Source: Candidatus Gastranaerophilales bacterium
Lineage (GTDB): Bacteria > Cyanobacteriota > Vampirovibrionia > Gastranaerophilales > Gastranaerophilaceae
NCBI GenBank assembly: GCA_947632315.1
Contig: CANROV010000071.1
Coordinates: forward strand, 1 to 9,258
Reading direction: 5' to 3'
DNA: 9,258 bases
How positions within the stretch are numbered: position 1 is the stretch's first letter; every line of letters begins with the position of its first letter. A program made the position numbers and the translations under genes. A model generated the notes under the pieces. It made no database searches. It saw only the letters and a program-made list of their open reading frames with translations, and was not told where the DNA came from. Shown in pieces: positions 1-6,304 of this stretch.

Positions 1-94
1 CTTTATTAAATTCTCTTGAAAGACAGCATGCCTGAATCGAGTCAACATTAATTGAAATCCCGTGTTCTATCAAATGACAGCTTTTATATTTCAT
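1..94 (-). CDS. Radical SAM-type protein, N-terminal fragment (runs off left edge)
   Basis: An ATG at 94-92 on the minus strand opens a frame of 31 full codons that continues past base 1. It begins MKYKSCHLIEHGISIN and contains C6, then C23-C24 in an IQACC motif. A strong Shine-Dalgarno (AAAAGGAG, about 100-107) ends five bases before the ATG, and a TATAAT lies at 119-114. The visible part aligns without gaps to residues 11-32 of the radical SAM protein at 1115-2164: C6 with C14, E10 with E18, G12-I13 with G20-I21, I20 with I28, C23 with C31. I infer that it is a second member of that family, probably with an N-terminal auxiliary cluster domain ahead of a radical SAM core. The CX3CX2C core itself lies outside the window, so enzyme identity is inferred. 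Substrate unknown. Confidence 0.62.
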   Translation of the reverse strand, partial: MKYKSCHLIEHGISINVDSIQACCLSREFNK

Positions 95-123
95 TGAAGC
101 TCCTTTTAAAAAAATTATACTAT

Positions 124-156
124 AAAAAAGGACTCCCAAAAACGGGAGTCTTTTTT
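124..156. terminator. Bidirectional Rho-independent terminator
   Basis: A 7-bp perfect stem (GACTCCC at 131-137 with GGGAGTC at 144-150) has a 6-base A-rich loop. It is flanked by an A-run on the left and a T-run on the right, so it has a U-tract on either strand. On the minus strand it lies just past the stop of the exported-protein gene (177-821) and separates that gene from the radical SAM fragment at the left edge. Confidence 0.88.
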
Positions 157-176
157 CATTTATTTAGAATTTTTTA

Positions 177-821
177 TTAGCTTCCTTTTTTAACTTTTAT
201 TGTCAACATTGTTTTTTTATCACCGTATAAAGAAAATTTAATTTTTCCTAAATGTGATATTTTGATTAAACCTTTAATGTCGGTTTTTTGCACATTTTTA
301 GGGCTGTAAGAATATTTGTTGAAATATTTATCCGTATCATTTAGCAAAAGAATTTTTTTATCTTTAAATAATTGTTTTTTTACGGTTATTTCATTATTTT
401 TGAATTGAGAAATTTTTATTATTTCAGCCTTTGGGAAAAGTTTTTGAAGCGATTTTTCGCACAGAGGAATTTCAACAAATTTTTTGTTTTTTTCATCATA
501 AGTAATTTCATAATATTTTAACCCGGCATTATCAACACCGATAAGTTTACCGTCTTTAATAAATTCAAAATTAGATTTTAGTGCAAAAGCAAGTTTATCG
601 TTTCCGAAATAATATTCCGAATAACTGCCGGAACCTTCTGATGTTTTCTTAGTTAAAACTATTCTGTCATCAGCCATGCCCGCTGTAGTCCAAGTATTTG
701 TTGAAGGCATATAAACCGCTTGATAATTATCATAAAGTCCTTCAATATCACAAGCATTTGCAATACCCATAAAACAAACAGAAAGGATAACACCAAACAA
801 TCCTGTTAAAATTTTTTTCAT
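177..821 (-). CDS. Exported protein of unknown function (Sec signal peptide)
   Basis: A 214-residue protein that I do not recognise. It starts MKKILTGLFGVILSVCFMG: a lysine pair, a hydrophobic core of about 16 residues, then an ANA-C junction. That fits a type I signal peptide cut after ANA near residue 23. A cysteine follows the cut site, but the preceding residues are not a classical lipobox, so a lipoprotein is possible and not favoured. The mature part (about 190 residues) is lysine-rich and looks like mixed beta structure (runs such as KYYEITYDEKNKKFVEIPL). No catalytic motif is visible. The ATG at 821 is chosen because GGAG lies six bases upstream (828-831). A TTG four codons earlier at 833 overlaps that site and is less likely. 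It has its own promoter (854-882) and terminator (124-156), so it is probably monocistronic. Predicted location: periplasm or cell surface. Confidence 0.8.
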   Translation of the reverse strand: MKKILTGLFGVILSVCFMGIANACDIEGLYDNYQAVYMPSTNTWTTAGMADDRIVLTKKTSEGSGSYSEYYFGNDKLAFALKSNFEFIKDGKLIGVDNAGLKYYEITYDEKNKKFVEIPLCEKSLQKLFPKAEIIKISQFKNNEITVKKQLFKDKKILLLNDTDKYFNKYSYSPKNVQKTDIKGLIKISHLGKIKFSLYGDKKTMLTIKVKKGS

Positions 822-853
822 ACTCAACTCCAATTAACTGCCAAAACAAGCTG

Positions 854-882
854 ATTATAGCATATTATTGTTTTACTAACAA
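854..882 (-). promoter_or_regulatory. Sigma-70-type promoter of the exported-protein gene
   Basis: On the minus strand, TATAAT (859-854) is preceded by TGC, giving an extended -10 (TGCTATAAT). TTGTTA (882-877) sits 17 bases upstream and matches 4 of 6 positions of the -35 consensus. The transcript would start near 847 and have a leader of about 25 bases. The -35 hexamer lies inside the first bases of the 86-bp repeat at 871-956, so the rearrangement there touches this promoter. Confidence 0.6.
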
Positions 883-956
883 ATTTTCGATAATAACACT
901 TATCTGTACTCAATTTCAGCAGTTTTTATTTTTAGTTCTATTTCATCTGTTAATTT
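871..956. repeat. 86-bp direct repeat, left copy
   Basis: By eye, 84 of 86 bases are identical to 2173-2258, in direct orientation with an offset of 1302 bases. The differences are C/T at 910 against 2212 and A/G at 945 against 2247. The right copy is the 3' end of an intact gene, and the left copy belongs to its remnant. Together they bracket the radical SAM gene. Confidence 0.92.
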
Positions 957-1004
957 AAATTGTACAATTTATCCATAAAAAACTAATTAGTATTGATTAT
1001 AGCA
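871..1004 (-). pseudogene. Remnant of a second copy of the membrane-anchored protein gene
   Basis: This stretch is the two ends of the gene at 2202-3095 joined with its middle missing. Bases 871-956 match 2173-2258 (the last codons, stop and tail) with two substitutions. Bases about 965-981 match the start region around 3085-3101, including the ATG (976-974) and the codons for MDKL. Beyond the ATG the upstream TATAAT is also kept (1001-996), with a TGC before it. Translation from the remnant ATG reads MDKLYNLN and stops, and the retained 3' codons (the LTDEIELKIKTAEIEYR end) are in another frame. Around 800 bases of the gene have been lost. It is not expected to make a functional protein. Confidence 0.8.
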
Positions 1005-1007
1005 AAT

Positions 1008-1036
1008 TTGGATTTTATGTTAAAATATTATATAAT
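1008..1036 (+). promoter_or_regulatory. Promoter of the radical SAM gene
   Basis: A consensus TATAAT at 1031-1036 has TTGGAT at 1008-1013 as a weak -35 (the TTG matches) with a 17-base spacer. Transcription would begin near 1043 and give a leader of about 70 bases that contains the hairpin at 1064-1096. Confidence 0.5.
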
Positions 1037-1063
1037 GCAACACTAAATTTCAATGAAGCGAAG

Positions 1064-1096
1064 GGCAGTTAAAGAGTAGTATTCTACTATACTGCC
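1064..1096 (+). promoter_or_regulatory. Hairpin in the 5' leader of the radical SAM gene
   Basis: GGCAGT (1064-1069) pairs with ACTGCC (1091-1096), and the inner arms TAGTA (1077-1081) and TACTA (1085-1089) close a three-base loop. The likely ribosome-binding GGAG (1097-1100) starts at the very next base and is 14 bases from the ATG, which is longer than usual. The stem could shape access to the start region. No T-run follows, so it is not an intrinsic terminator. A regulatory role is inference. Confidence 0.45.
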
Positions 1097-1114
1097 GGAG
1101 TAAATTAATAAATT

Positions 1115-2164
1115 ATGTTTGATTTTTTATTTAAAAAAAAAGAATATTTAAGCTGTGATTGGCTAGAATATGGTATTCATTTTTGTTATGACGGAATATT
1201 TTTTTGCAGTGAATTTATACACGGAAAAAATAGTATGCCTATAGTTAGTGTCAGTAAAAATAACAATTATGATTATACTATTTTTTTTAAAGAGAAAGTA
1301 AAAGCCAAAGAATATATGCGTAAAGGGATTATTCCTCAAAGGTGTATAGGATGTAATAAGCCTAAAATGGGTGTGTGGAGTAAAAAATTACAAATAAAAT
1401 ATATGGCTATCAGTTCTGTTGCTAAATGTAATTCAGATTGTATTTATTGTCCTAATCACAGGATGAGAAACCAAATTAATAAAATTAAAGATGTTCCCGT
1501 TTATGACTTTCTAAAAAAATGTATAGAAAAAAAAATGATAAGTCCGGATTGCCATATTGAATGGGGCGGAGGTGAACCTACAATTGCTGATGAATTTGAT
1601 AAAATTTCTTATTTGTTACTGAATAATCATCTTATAGGAGATTTGGGCATACATTCTTCAGGAATTAAATTTTCCGAAGTAATAATAAAATATATAAAAG
1701 AATGGTCTAAAAAAGAATACAGAAAAGTAATGGATTCTTCAAAATTAAGCCATGGAATAATTATATCAGTAGATTGCGGAAGCAGGGAACTTTATAAACG
1801 AATTAAAAGTTTTGACAATTTTGATAAGGTATGGGAGAATATTACACGCTATTGCAAAGCTCAAGCGGATTATCAGTCTGACGTTAAAGTTAAATATATT
1901 GTTATTCCAAATATTAATGATTCTATTGAAGAATTTGAAAGATTTTTAAAAAAAGCCATTGAAGCAAAAGTTAAATGGGTTATCATTGATCTTGAAAATC
2001 AATGGTTTAGTAAAAATATTAATAATAAAGAAGAATTGAAACGTTACATTAAAATTATTAAAAATATGGGAAAACTTTGCAAAGAATACGGATTAAAACA
2101 AACTTATTATTCGACATTTTGTTATTTGATTGATAAATATCATGATTTTTATGACTCGGTTTAA
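1115..2164 (+). CDS. Radical SAM protein with N-terminal cysteine domain
   Basis: A 349-residue protein. C105, C109 and C112 form CNSDCIYC, the CX3CX2C site that binds the SAM-cleaving [4Fe-4S] cluster. WGGGEP (150-155) is the GGEP-type SAM-contact motif. The core runs roughly from residue 95 to 310. Ahead of it lie C14, C24, C31, C77 and C80 (a CIGC pair). C14, C31, C77 and C80 could hold an auxiliary Fe-S cluster or zinc. This N-terminal placement differs from the C-terminal SPASM domain. The C-terminal tail has only one cysteine. The gene is monocistronic: promoter at 1008-1036, and a convergent membrane-protein gene starts 37 bases after its stop. No RiPP precursor, glycosyltransferase or other substrate clue is adjacent. 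Being a radical SAM enzyme is well supported; the reaction is unknown. The left-edge fragment looks like a paralogue. Confidence 0.88.
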   Translation: MFDFLFKKKEYLSCDWLEYGIHFCYDGIFFCSEFIHGKNSMPIVSVSKNNNYDYTIFFKEKVKAKEYMRKGIIPQRCIGCNKPKMGVWSKKLQIKYMAISSVAKCNSDCIYCPNHRMRNQINKIKDVPVYDFLKKCIEKKMISPDCHIEWGGGEPTIADEFDKISYLLLNNHLIGDLGIHSSGIKFSEVIIKYIKEWSKKEYRKVMDSSKLSHGIIISVDCGSRELYKRIKSFDNFDKVWENITRYCKAQADYQSDVKVKYIVIPNINDSIEEFERFLKKAIEAKVKWVIIDLENQWFSKNINNKEELKRYIKIIKNMGKLCKEYGLKQTYYSTFCYLIDKYHDFYDSV

Positions 2165-2168
2165 TTAA
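2144..2168. repeat. 25-bp direct repeat, left copy (3' end of radical SAM gene)
   Basis: By eye, 24 of 25 bases are identical to 3128-3152 in direct orientation. Here it is the coding end of the radical SAM gene (DFYDSV, stop) and a few bases beyond. The pair brackets the membrane-anchored protein gene at 2202-3095. Confidence 0.85.
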
Positions 2169-2172
2169 AATA

Positions 2173-2258
2173 TTTTACTAACAAATTTTCGATAATAACA
2201 CTTATCTGTATTCAATTTCAGCAGTTTTTATTTTTAGTTCTATTTCGTCTGTTAATTT
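2173..2258. repeat. 86-bp direct repeat, right copy
   Basis: Partner of 871-956. It covers the last 19 codons of the minus-strand gene at 2202-3095 and about 30 bases past its stop. Because the match continues past the stop codon, the duplication included intergenic DNA and was not confined to the coding region. Confidence 0.92.
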
Positions 2259-3095
2259 TTTCATCTTGTCCAAAAATAAAGTTGTTGGAGCAATACAATC
2301 AAATACTGCTTCAAGTTCATAATTTTTAGTTGCTTTTTGAATATAAATACGGACTTTATCTTCTTTTTTAAACAAATGAACAGTACAAGAAGGCAGTTCA
2401 TTATTATAAAAAATTATATAGTTATTATTTGGTATTTCATTAATAAAATGGTACAATTTATCTTTATTTATACCGTAATCAAAATCAAAGAAACAGGATT
2501 GGTCAGCGTTATCAAATTTTATACATATATTATAACTGCCTATATTATCATCTCTTGTTTCTTTTTGTTTAATATAATCTTTAAGATTTTCTTTATCAAA
2601 TTGTTCAGGTGTTTCATTTTCTTCCAAAAAATCGGGATTTACAATTAAAGAAACATTAAGATTTTCGCATAATATGTTATTTACTTCGGGTTCAGGCATA
2701 ATTTCATCAGGAGAGTATAATTTTTTTGTTTCTATGCTGTAGCTCCAATTTTTATCAAACCAATCATAAAAAGATGGATATTGGTCTAAAGGTGAGTTAT
2801 TTTCACATTTAAAATTGTCAATAATTAGATTGTAGTCATAAATTTCACCATTTTGTTTTTTATTTTCCCAATATTTTCGAGTTTCTTCCTTTGTTCTAAA
2901 GAACTTTCTTTCAAATTTCCAACCGTATTCATCGGATGTTTGTTTATATGCACATTGAGAAAAATAATATTTTGTCTGAGGGATTATCAATTTAAAAATA
3001 ACACTTAAAAATAATTTCAAAATTTTAAATATAGTTACCACAGCTGCAATTACAAAAGAAATAATACGGGCAGATATTTTCCATAATTTATCCAT
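2202..3095 (-). CDS. Membrane-anchored protein of unknown function
   Basis: A 297-residue protein that I do not recognise. Residues about 9-38 (ARIISFVIAAVVTIFKILK and onward) form one long hydrophobic stretch interrupted by lysines, behind a positively charged start (MDKLWK). That suggests a single signal anchor or a shallow hairpin. The remaining 250 or so residues are soluble, acidic and rich in Asn, Lys and Tyr, with no catalytic motif I can name. The ATG at 3095 is supported by AAGGAA (3107-3102) six bases upstream and a TGTTATAAT extended -10 just before it. An in-frame opening back to 3272 would overlap the start of the helicase gene and has no ribosome site. It is convergent with the radical SAM gene and divergent from the helicase gene. 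A deleted second copy lies at 871-1004, and the pairing of this gene with the radical SAM gene appears to be an old unit. Confidence 0.75.
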   Translation of the reverse strand: MDKLWKISARIISFVIAAVVTIFKILKLFLSVIFKLIIPQTKYYFSQCAYKQTSDEYGWKFERKFFRTKEETRKYWENKKQNGEIYDYNLIIDNFKCENNSPLDQYPSFYDWFDKNWSYSIETKKLYSPDEIMPEPEVNNILCENLNVSLIVNPDFLEENETPEQFDKENLKDYIKQKETRDDNIGSYNICIKFDNADQSCFFDFDYGINKDKLYHFINEIPNNNYIIFYNNELPSCTVHLFKKEDKVRIYIQKATKNYELEAVFDCIAPTTLFLDKMKKLTDEIELKIKTAEIEYR

Positions 3096-3117
3096 AAAAA
3101 ATTCCTTAATTGCAGTA

Positions 3118-3126
3118 ATTATAACA
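3118..3126 (-). promoter_or_regulatory. Extended -10 of the membrane-anchored protein gene
   Basis: On the minus strand this reads TGTTATAAT, an extended -10 (TGn followed by TATAAT), 22 bases before the ATG at 3095. No good -35 is visible at the usual spacing, which extended -10 promoters tolerate. The same TGnTATAAT form precedes the remnant copy (near 996-1004) and the exported-protein gene (854-862). Confidence 0.5.
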
Positions 3127-3127
3127 C

Positions 3128-3152
3128 GATTTTTATGATTCGGTTTAATTAA
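3128..3152. repeat. 25-bp direct repeat, right copy: relic of a radical SAM gene end
   Basis: Read on the plus strand, 3128-3148 gives D F Y D S V stop, the same last six residues as the radical SAM gene at 1115-2164. The match continues past the stop. It is followed by AT-rich bases that also resemble the tail after 2164 with a one-base gap. No other radical SAM coding sequence is found to its left, where the promoter of the minus-strand gene begins at once. I read it as the only surviving piece of a second radical SAM copy. Confidence 0.6.
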
Positions 3153-3163
3153 TATTTTTAGTG

Positions 3164-3169
3164 TATAAT
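3164..3169 (+). promoter_or_regulatory. -10 box of the helicase gene
   Basis: A consensus TATAAT lies 28 bases before the ATG at 3198 and would give a leader of about 20 bases. No convincing -35 is seen (bases 3141-3146 are CGGTTT). The box sits just downstream of the 25-bp relic, so this promoter region was assembled beside the rearrangement. Confidence 0.4.
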
Positions 3170-3197
3170 AAAAAAATAGTAAGTATTTGAGGTATAC

Positions 3198-6100
3198 ATG
3201 ACAACCGAAGCAATAGTAAACAATAAATTTTCGTTTTCTTTCAAAAAAAATAATATAGATGAAATGTTTCATAATCTGACTGAAAATCCGGTAGGATGCG
3301 AAAAAAAAGATTTCAGATTAATGATAAGTACAATTTATCAGCTTATAGAAGATGAATTCGCTTCTACTTTTCAAAATTCAAGCAATATTATAAAAAATAC
3401 AACATTTAACATAATAAAAGACGGTAAAAATATTGATGTATTTGTATCACCGACAAATAATTTTGATTTTTATTTAAAATCAAAAGGTTCCATGTTTAGA
3501 TTTTCTTCAACGGTATGTACAATAGAAAAGGACGGAAAGCAAACCGAAAAAATCGGATACAAAGTTCCGTTAGAACTAATTTGGGATTATTTTTCAGGGT
3601 TTGATTGTATTATAGACTCTGAAAATGTAACTGAATCATTCAGAATATTTAATATTCTTACTCAGTTTGTAAAAAAGCTTGTCGAAAAATTATATTTTCT
3701 GCCTAAAGTTAATAAAACCGATAAATTTTTCAGCATTTCTTATGAAATGTTTTCAATAAATAATCAAATTCAAAGCTCAATAGATGAAATTAACTCATTA
3801 GATTTTGGTGAAATATCCGGCGTAAAGAATATTTCAGATATATTAATTGAAGATTATATAAATTATTTAATCTTTAAGTTTTTAAAATTTAAAGCATACA
3901 AATTTAAAGATATAATATCCTCAATATATTTTTTAAAGCCGATAAACAGTAAAAGATATTTACGTTCACTTGATTTGGCAGAAGCAATATCAGAATGGCT
4001 GGATGAAATATATATAGGGAAATATCCGGTAAGTCCGCAGTTAGATATTGAAAAGATAGAAGAAGATAAGTTCTTATTAACAATATCCGTAAAAGCAAAT
4101 GACGCAAAGAAAAATGAAAAAGAACCGCCGAAACCTCTGCTTGAAATATACAAAGAAGGCACATACTGGGGTTATCAAAATACATATTTGGTAAATATAG
4201 TTGAAAAACAATTAAATTATGCACTCAGGTACTATAAAGAACTTGAAGTATTATTTGAAGATGAAGATAATTTAAAAATGTATTTATCATTAAATGAAGT
4301 ATATAAATTAATGATTCATACAGCATATTATTTAAATAAAGCGGGAATAAATATTAATTTTCCACCGAATTTTGGCAATATAGTAGTACCGAGAGCTTCA
4401 ATAAATGCAAAAATAAAAACAACAAGGGAACAAGAAGTTGCGGACATATTAAACGGGAAGTCAGGGAATATAAGTCTGGCAGGTATTTTCGATTTTTCAT
4501 TCCAAGTTGCAATAGGAGACGAAAAGATTTCGGTAGAAGAATTTGAAAAACTCATAAAAGATGCAAACGGAATTATCGAGTTCAAAAACAAATACATTTT
4601 GATTGATCAAAATGAAGCACAAGCAATAATAAACAAATTAAAGAATCCAAAAATAGATAAAATAACCAGAATGGAAATGCTACATGCTGCATTTTCGGGT
4701 CATTTAAACGAATATGAATTTGATTATGACGAAGCGTTTGCAAATATAGTAAAAGATATAGGAAAGACAGTTGAAGTAACACCGCCTGAAGGATTAAAGG
4801 GAGAATTAAGGCCGTACCAAATAGGCGGATTAAAATGGCTGTATACAAATACAACAAAAGGATTTGGTTCTTGTATAGCTGATGATATGGGGCTTGGTAA
4901 AACTATTCAGGTAATAAGTTTAATATTAAAACTCAAAGAAGAAGGGAAGTTAAAAGAACCTGTATTAGTTATATGTCCGACGACATTAATGGGGAATTGG
5001 ATAAAAGAGCTAAAAATGTTTGCACCGTCATTAAAAGCAGGCACATATCACGGAGCTGAAAGGCAATTAGACTTAAAATCCGATGTATTAATAACAACAT
5101 TTGCGATATTAAGAATAGATATAGAGGAAGTCAAAAAGACTCAATGGGGAATGGTTGTAGTAGATGAAGCGCAGAATATAAAGAATCCCGATACTTCACA
5201 AACTACAGCAGTTAAGTCTTTAAAATCCGATATAAAAATTGCTATGACAGGTACACCCGTTGAAAATAAATTAACTGAATTATGGAGTATATTTGACTTT
5301 ATAAACAAAGGCTATTTAGGTTCAATAAGAGATTTTCAAAAGTGCTATGCAATACCTATTGAGAGATTTAAACAGTATGAACAGGCTGATAAACTAAAAT
5401 TATCAATTTCGCCATTTGTTTTAAGGCGATTAAAAACAGATAAAACTATTATTGACGATTTGCCTGAAAAAATGGTGCTTGATGAATATTGTTATTTAAC
5501 GAAAACCCAAGCAGCTTTATATGAAAAGACTTTAAACAGTTTAATGACTGATATATCAAGTCAAACGGGAATAAATAGACGAGGAATTATCTTTAAATTA
5601 ATAACGGCATTAAAACAGATATGTAATCACCCGTTCCAATATTTAAAATACGGAGAGATGACGAAAGATGTATCAGGTAAAACAGAAAAATTCATTTCAC
5701 TTTTATCACAAATTCTTGAAAATGATGAAAAAGTTATTGCTTTTACCCAGTATAAAGAAATGGGAAACATACTATCAACAATTATACAAAATGAATTAAA
5801 TATAACTCCGTTATTTTTCCACGGTTCATTAAATACAAATCAAAGACAAAATATGCTTACGGAATTTGAAAACAATCCCGAGCAGAAAATAATGCTATTA
5901 TCATTAAAAGCCGGAGGAACAGGTTTAAATTTAACATCTGCAACTAATGTAATACATTACGATTTATGGTGGAATCCGGCAGTTGAGGAACAGGCAACAG
6001 ACAGAAGCTATCGTATCGGGCAAAACAAAAACGTTATGGTTCACAGATTGGTAACAATAGGAACATTTGAAGAGAAAATAGATGAAATGATAAAACAGAA

Positions 6101-6200
6101 GAAAGAACTGGTAAACCTTGCAGTATTTGAAGGAGAAAAGGTAATAACAGAACTTTCAGACGAAGAGATATACAATATATTCAGCTTGGGTAATAGTTAA
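3198..6200 (+). CDS. SNF2-family DNA helicase/translocase
   Basis: A 1000-residue protein of the bacterial SNF2/HepA type, an ATP-driven double-stranded DNA translocase that remodels protein-DNA complexes. ATPase lobe 1 contains DDMGLGKT (Walker A, 562-569), ICPTTLMGNW, DEAQ (Walker B, 656-659) and TGTP (motif III, 684-687). Lobe 2 starts near AFTQ (848-851) and has LKAGGTGLNL (motif V, 903-912) and DRSYRIGQ (motif VI, 935-942). All catalytic motifs look intact. Residues about 380-480, including GIFDFSFQVAIGDEK at 429-443, resemble the SNF2-associated domain that precedes the ATPase in this family. The first 350 residues are lysine-rich and unrecognised. No CxC...CxH SWIM zinc finger is visible, although many relatives carry one. 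GAGG (3189-3192) lies five bases before the ATG. No methylase, nuclease or other defence gene is adjacent, so a housekeeping repair or transcription role is as likely as defence. Confidence 0.93.
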   Translation: MTTEAIVNNKFSFSFKKNNIDEMFHNLTENPVGCEKKDFRLMISTIYQLIEDEFASTFQNSSNIIKNTTFNIIKDGKNIDVFVSPTNNFDFYLKSKGSMFRFSSTVCTIEKDGKQTEKIGYKVPLELIWDYFSGFDCIIDSENVTESFRIFNILTQFVKKLVEKLYFLPKVNKTDKFFSISYEMFSINNQIQSSIDEINSLDFGEISGVKNISDILIEDYINYLIFKFLKFKAYKFKDIISSIYFLKPINSKRYLRSLDLAEAISEWLDEIYIGKYPVSPQLDIEKIEEDKFLLTISVKANDAKKNEKEPPKPLLEIYKEGTYWGYQNTYLVNIVEKQLNYALRYYKELEVLFEDEDNLKMYLSLNEVYKLMIHTAYYLNKAGININFPPNFGNIVVPRASINAKIKTTREQEVADILNGKSGNISLAGIFDFSFQVAIGDEKISVEEFEKLIKDANGIIEFKNKYILIDQNEAQAIINKLKNPKIDKITRMEMLHAAFSGHLNEYEFDYDEAFANIVKDIGKTVEVTPPEGLKGELRPYQIGGLKWLYTNTTKGFGSCIADDMGLGKTIQVISLILKLKEEGKLKEPVLVICPTTLMGNWIKELKMFAPSLKAGTYHGAERQLDLKSDVLITTFAILRIDIEEVKKTQWGMVVVDEAQNIKNPDTSQTTAVKSLKSDIKIAMTGTPVENKLTELWSIFDFINKGYLGSIRDFQKCYAIPIERFKQYEQADKLKLSISPFVLRRLKTDKTIIDDLPEKMVLDEYCYLTKTQAALYEKTLNSLMTDISSQTGINRRGIIFKLITALKQICNHPFQYLKYGEMTKDVSGKTEKFISLLSQILENDEKVIAFTQYKEMGNILSTIIQNELNITPLFFHGSLNTNQRQNMLTEFENNPEQKIMLLSLKAGGTGLNLTSATNVIHYDLWWNPAVEEQATDRSYRIGQNKNVMVHRLVTIGTFEEKIDEMIKQKKELVNLAVFEGEKVITELSDEEIYNIFSLGNS

Positions 6201-6304
6201 TTATCCTATACAATTAATTATGTTTAAACTATAATTTTAATAACCAAAATATAGGTTAGAGATATAATCAAACAAACAATACATACATAGAAACTGGAGG
6301 TATT
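6201..6304 (+). promoter_or_regulatory. Intergenic region and probable promoter of the scaffold/GGGtGRT unit
   Basis: This 104-base gap after the helicase has no hairpin-plus-T-run terminator that I can see. TATAAT occurs at 6230-6235 and again at 6263-6268. The second is better placed (37 bases before the ATG at 6305), but neither has a clear -35. GGAGG at 6296-6300 is a strong ribosome site four bases from the ATG. The downstream gene may have its own promoter here, may be read from the helicase transcript, or both. Confidence 0.4.

Noticed and set aside
819..833. TTG start at 833 for the exported protein
   Set aside because: It overlaps the GGAG that serves the ATG at 821, and the signal peptide begins naturally at MKK.
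2337..2648. Plus-strand open frame of 103 codons inside the membrane-anchored protein gene
   Set aside because: It is antisense to a gene with a promoter, ribosome site and duplicated end, and its Ile/Phe-rich composition is what AT-rich antisense DNA gives. The same holds for the minus-strand frames within 3863-4857, 7016-7354 and 7910-8116.
2144..3152. A transposon or integrative element bounded by the 25-bp direct repeats
   Set aside because: There is no transposase, integrase or terminal inverted repeat. The left copy is coding sequence of the neighbouring gene, which fits duplication and deletion better, though insertion is not formally excluded.
3096..3272. A longer start for the membrane-anchored protein (open frame back to an ATG at 3272)
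   Set aside because: It would overlap 75 bases of the helicase gene and lacks a ribosome site. The ATG at 3095 has AAGGAA and an extended -10 directly upstream, and the remnant copy keeps the same start (MDKL).
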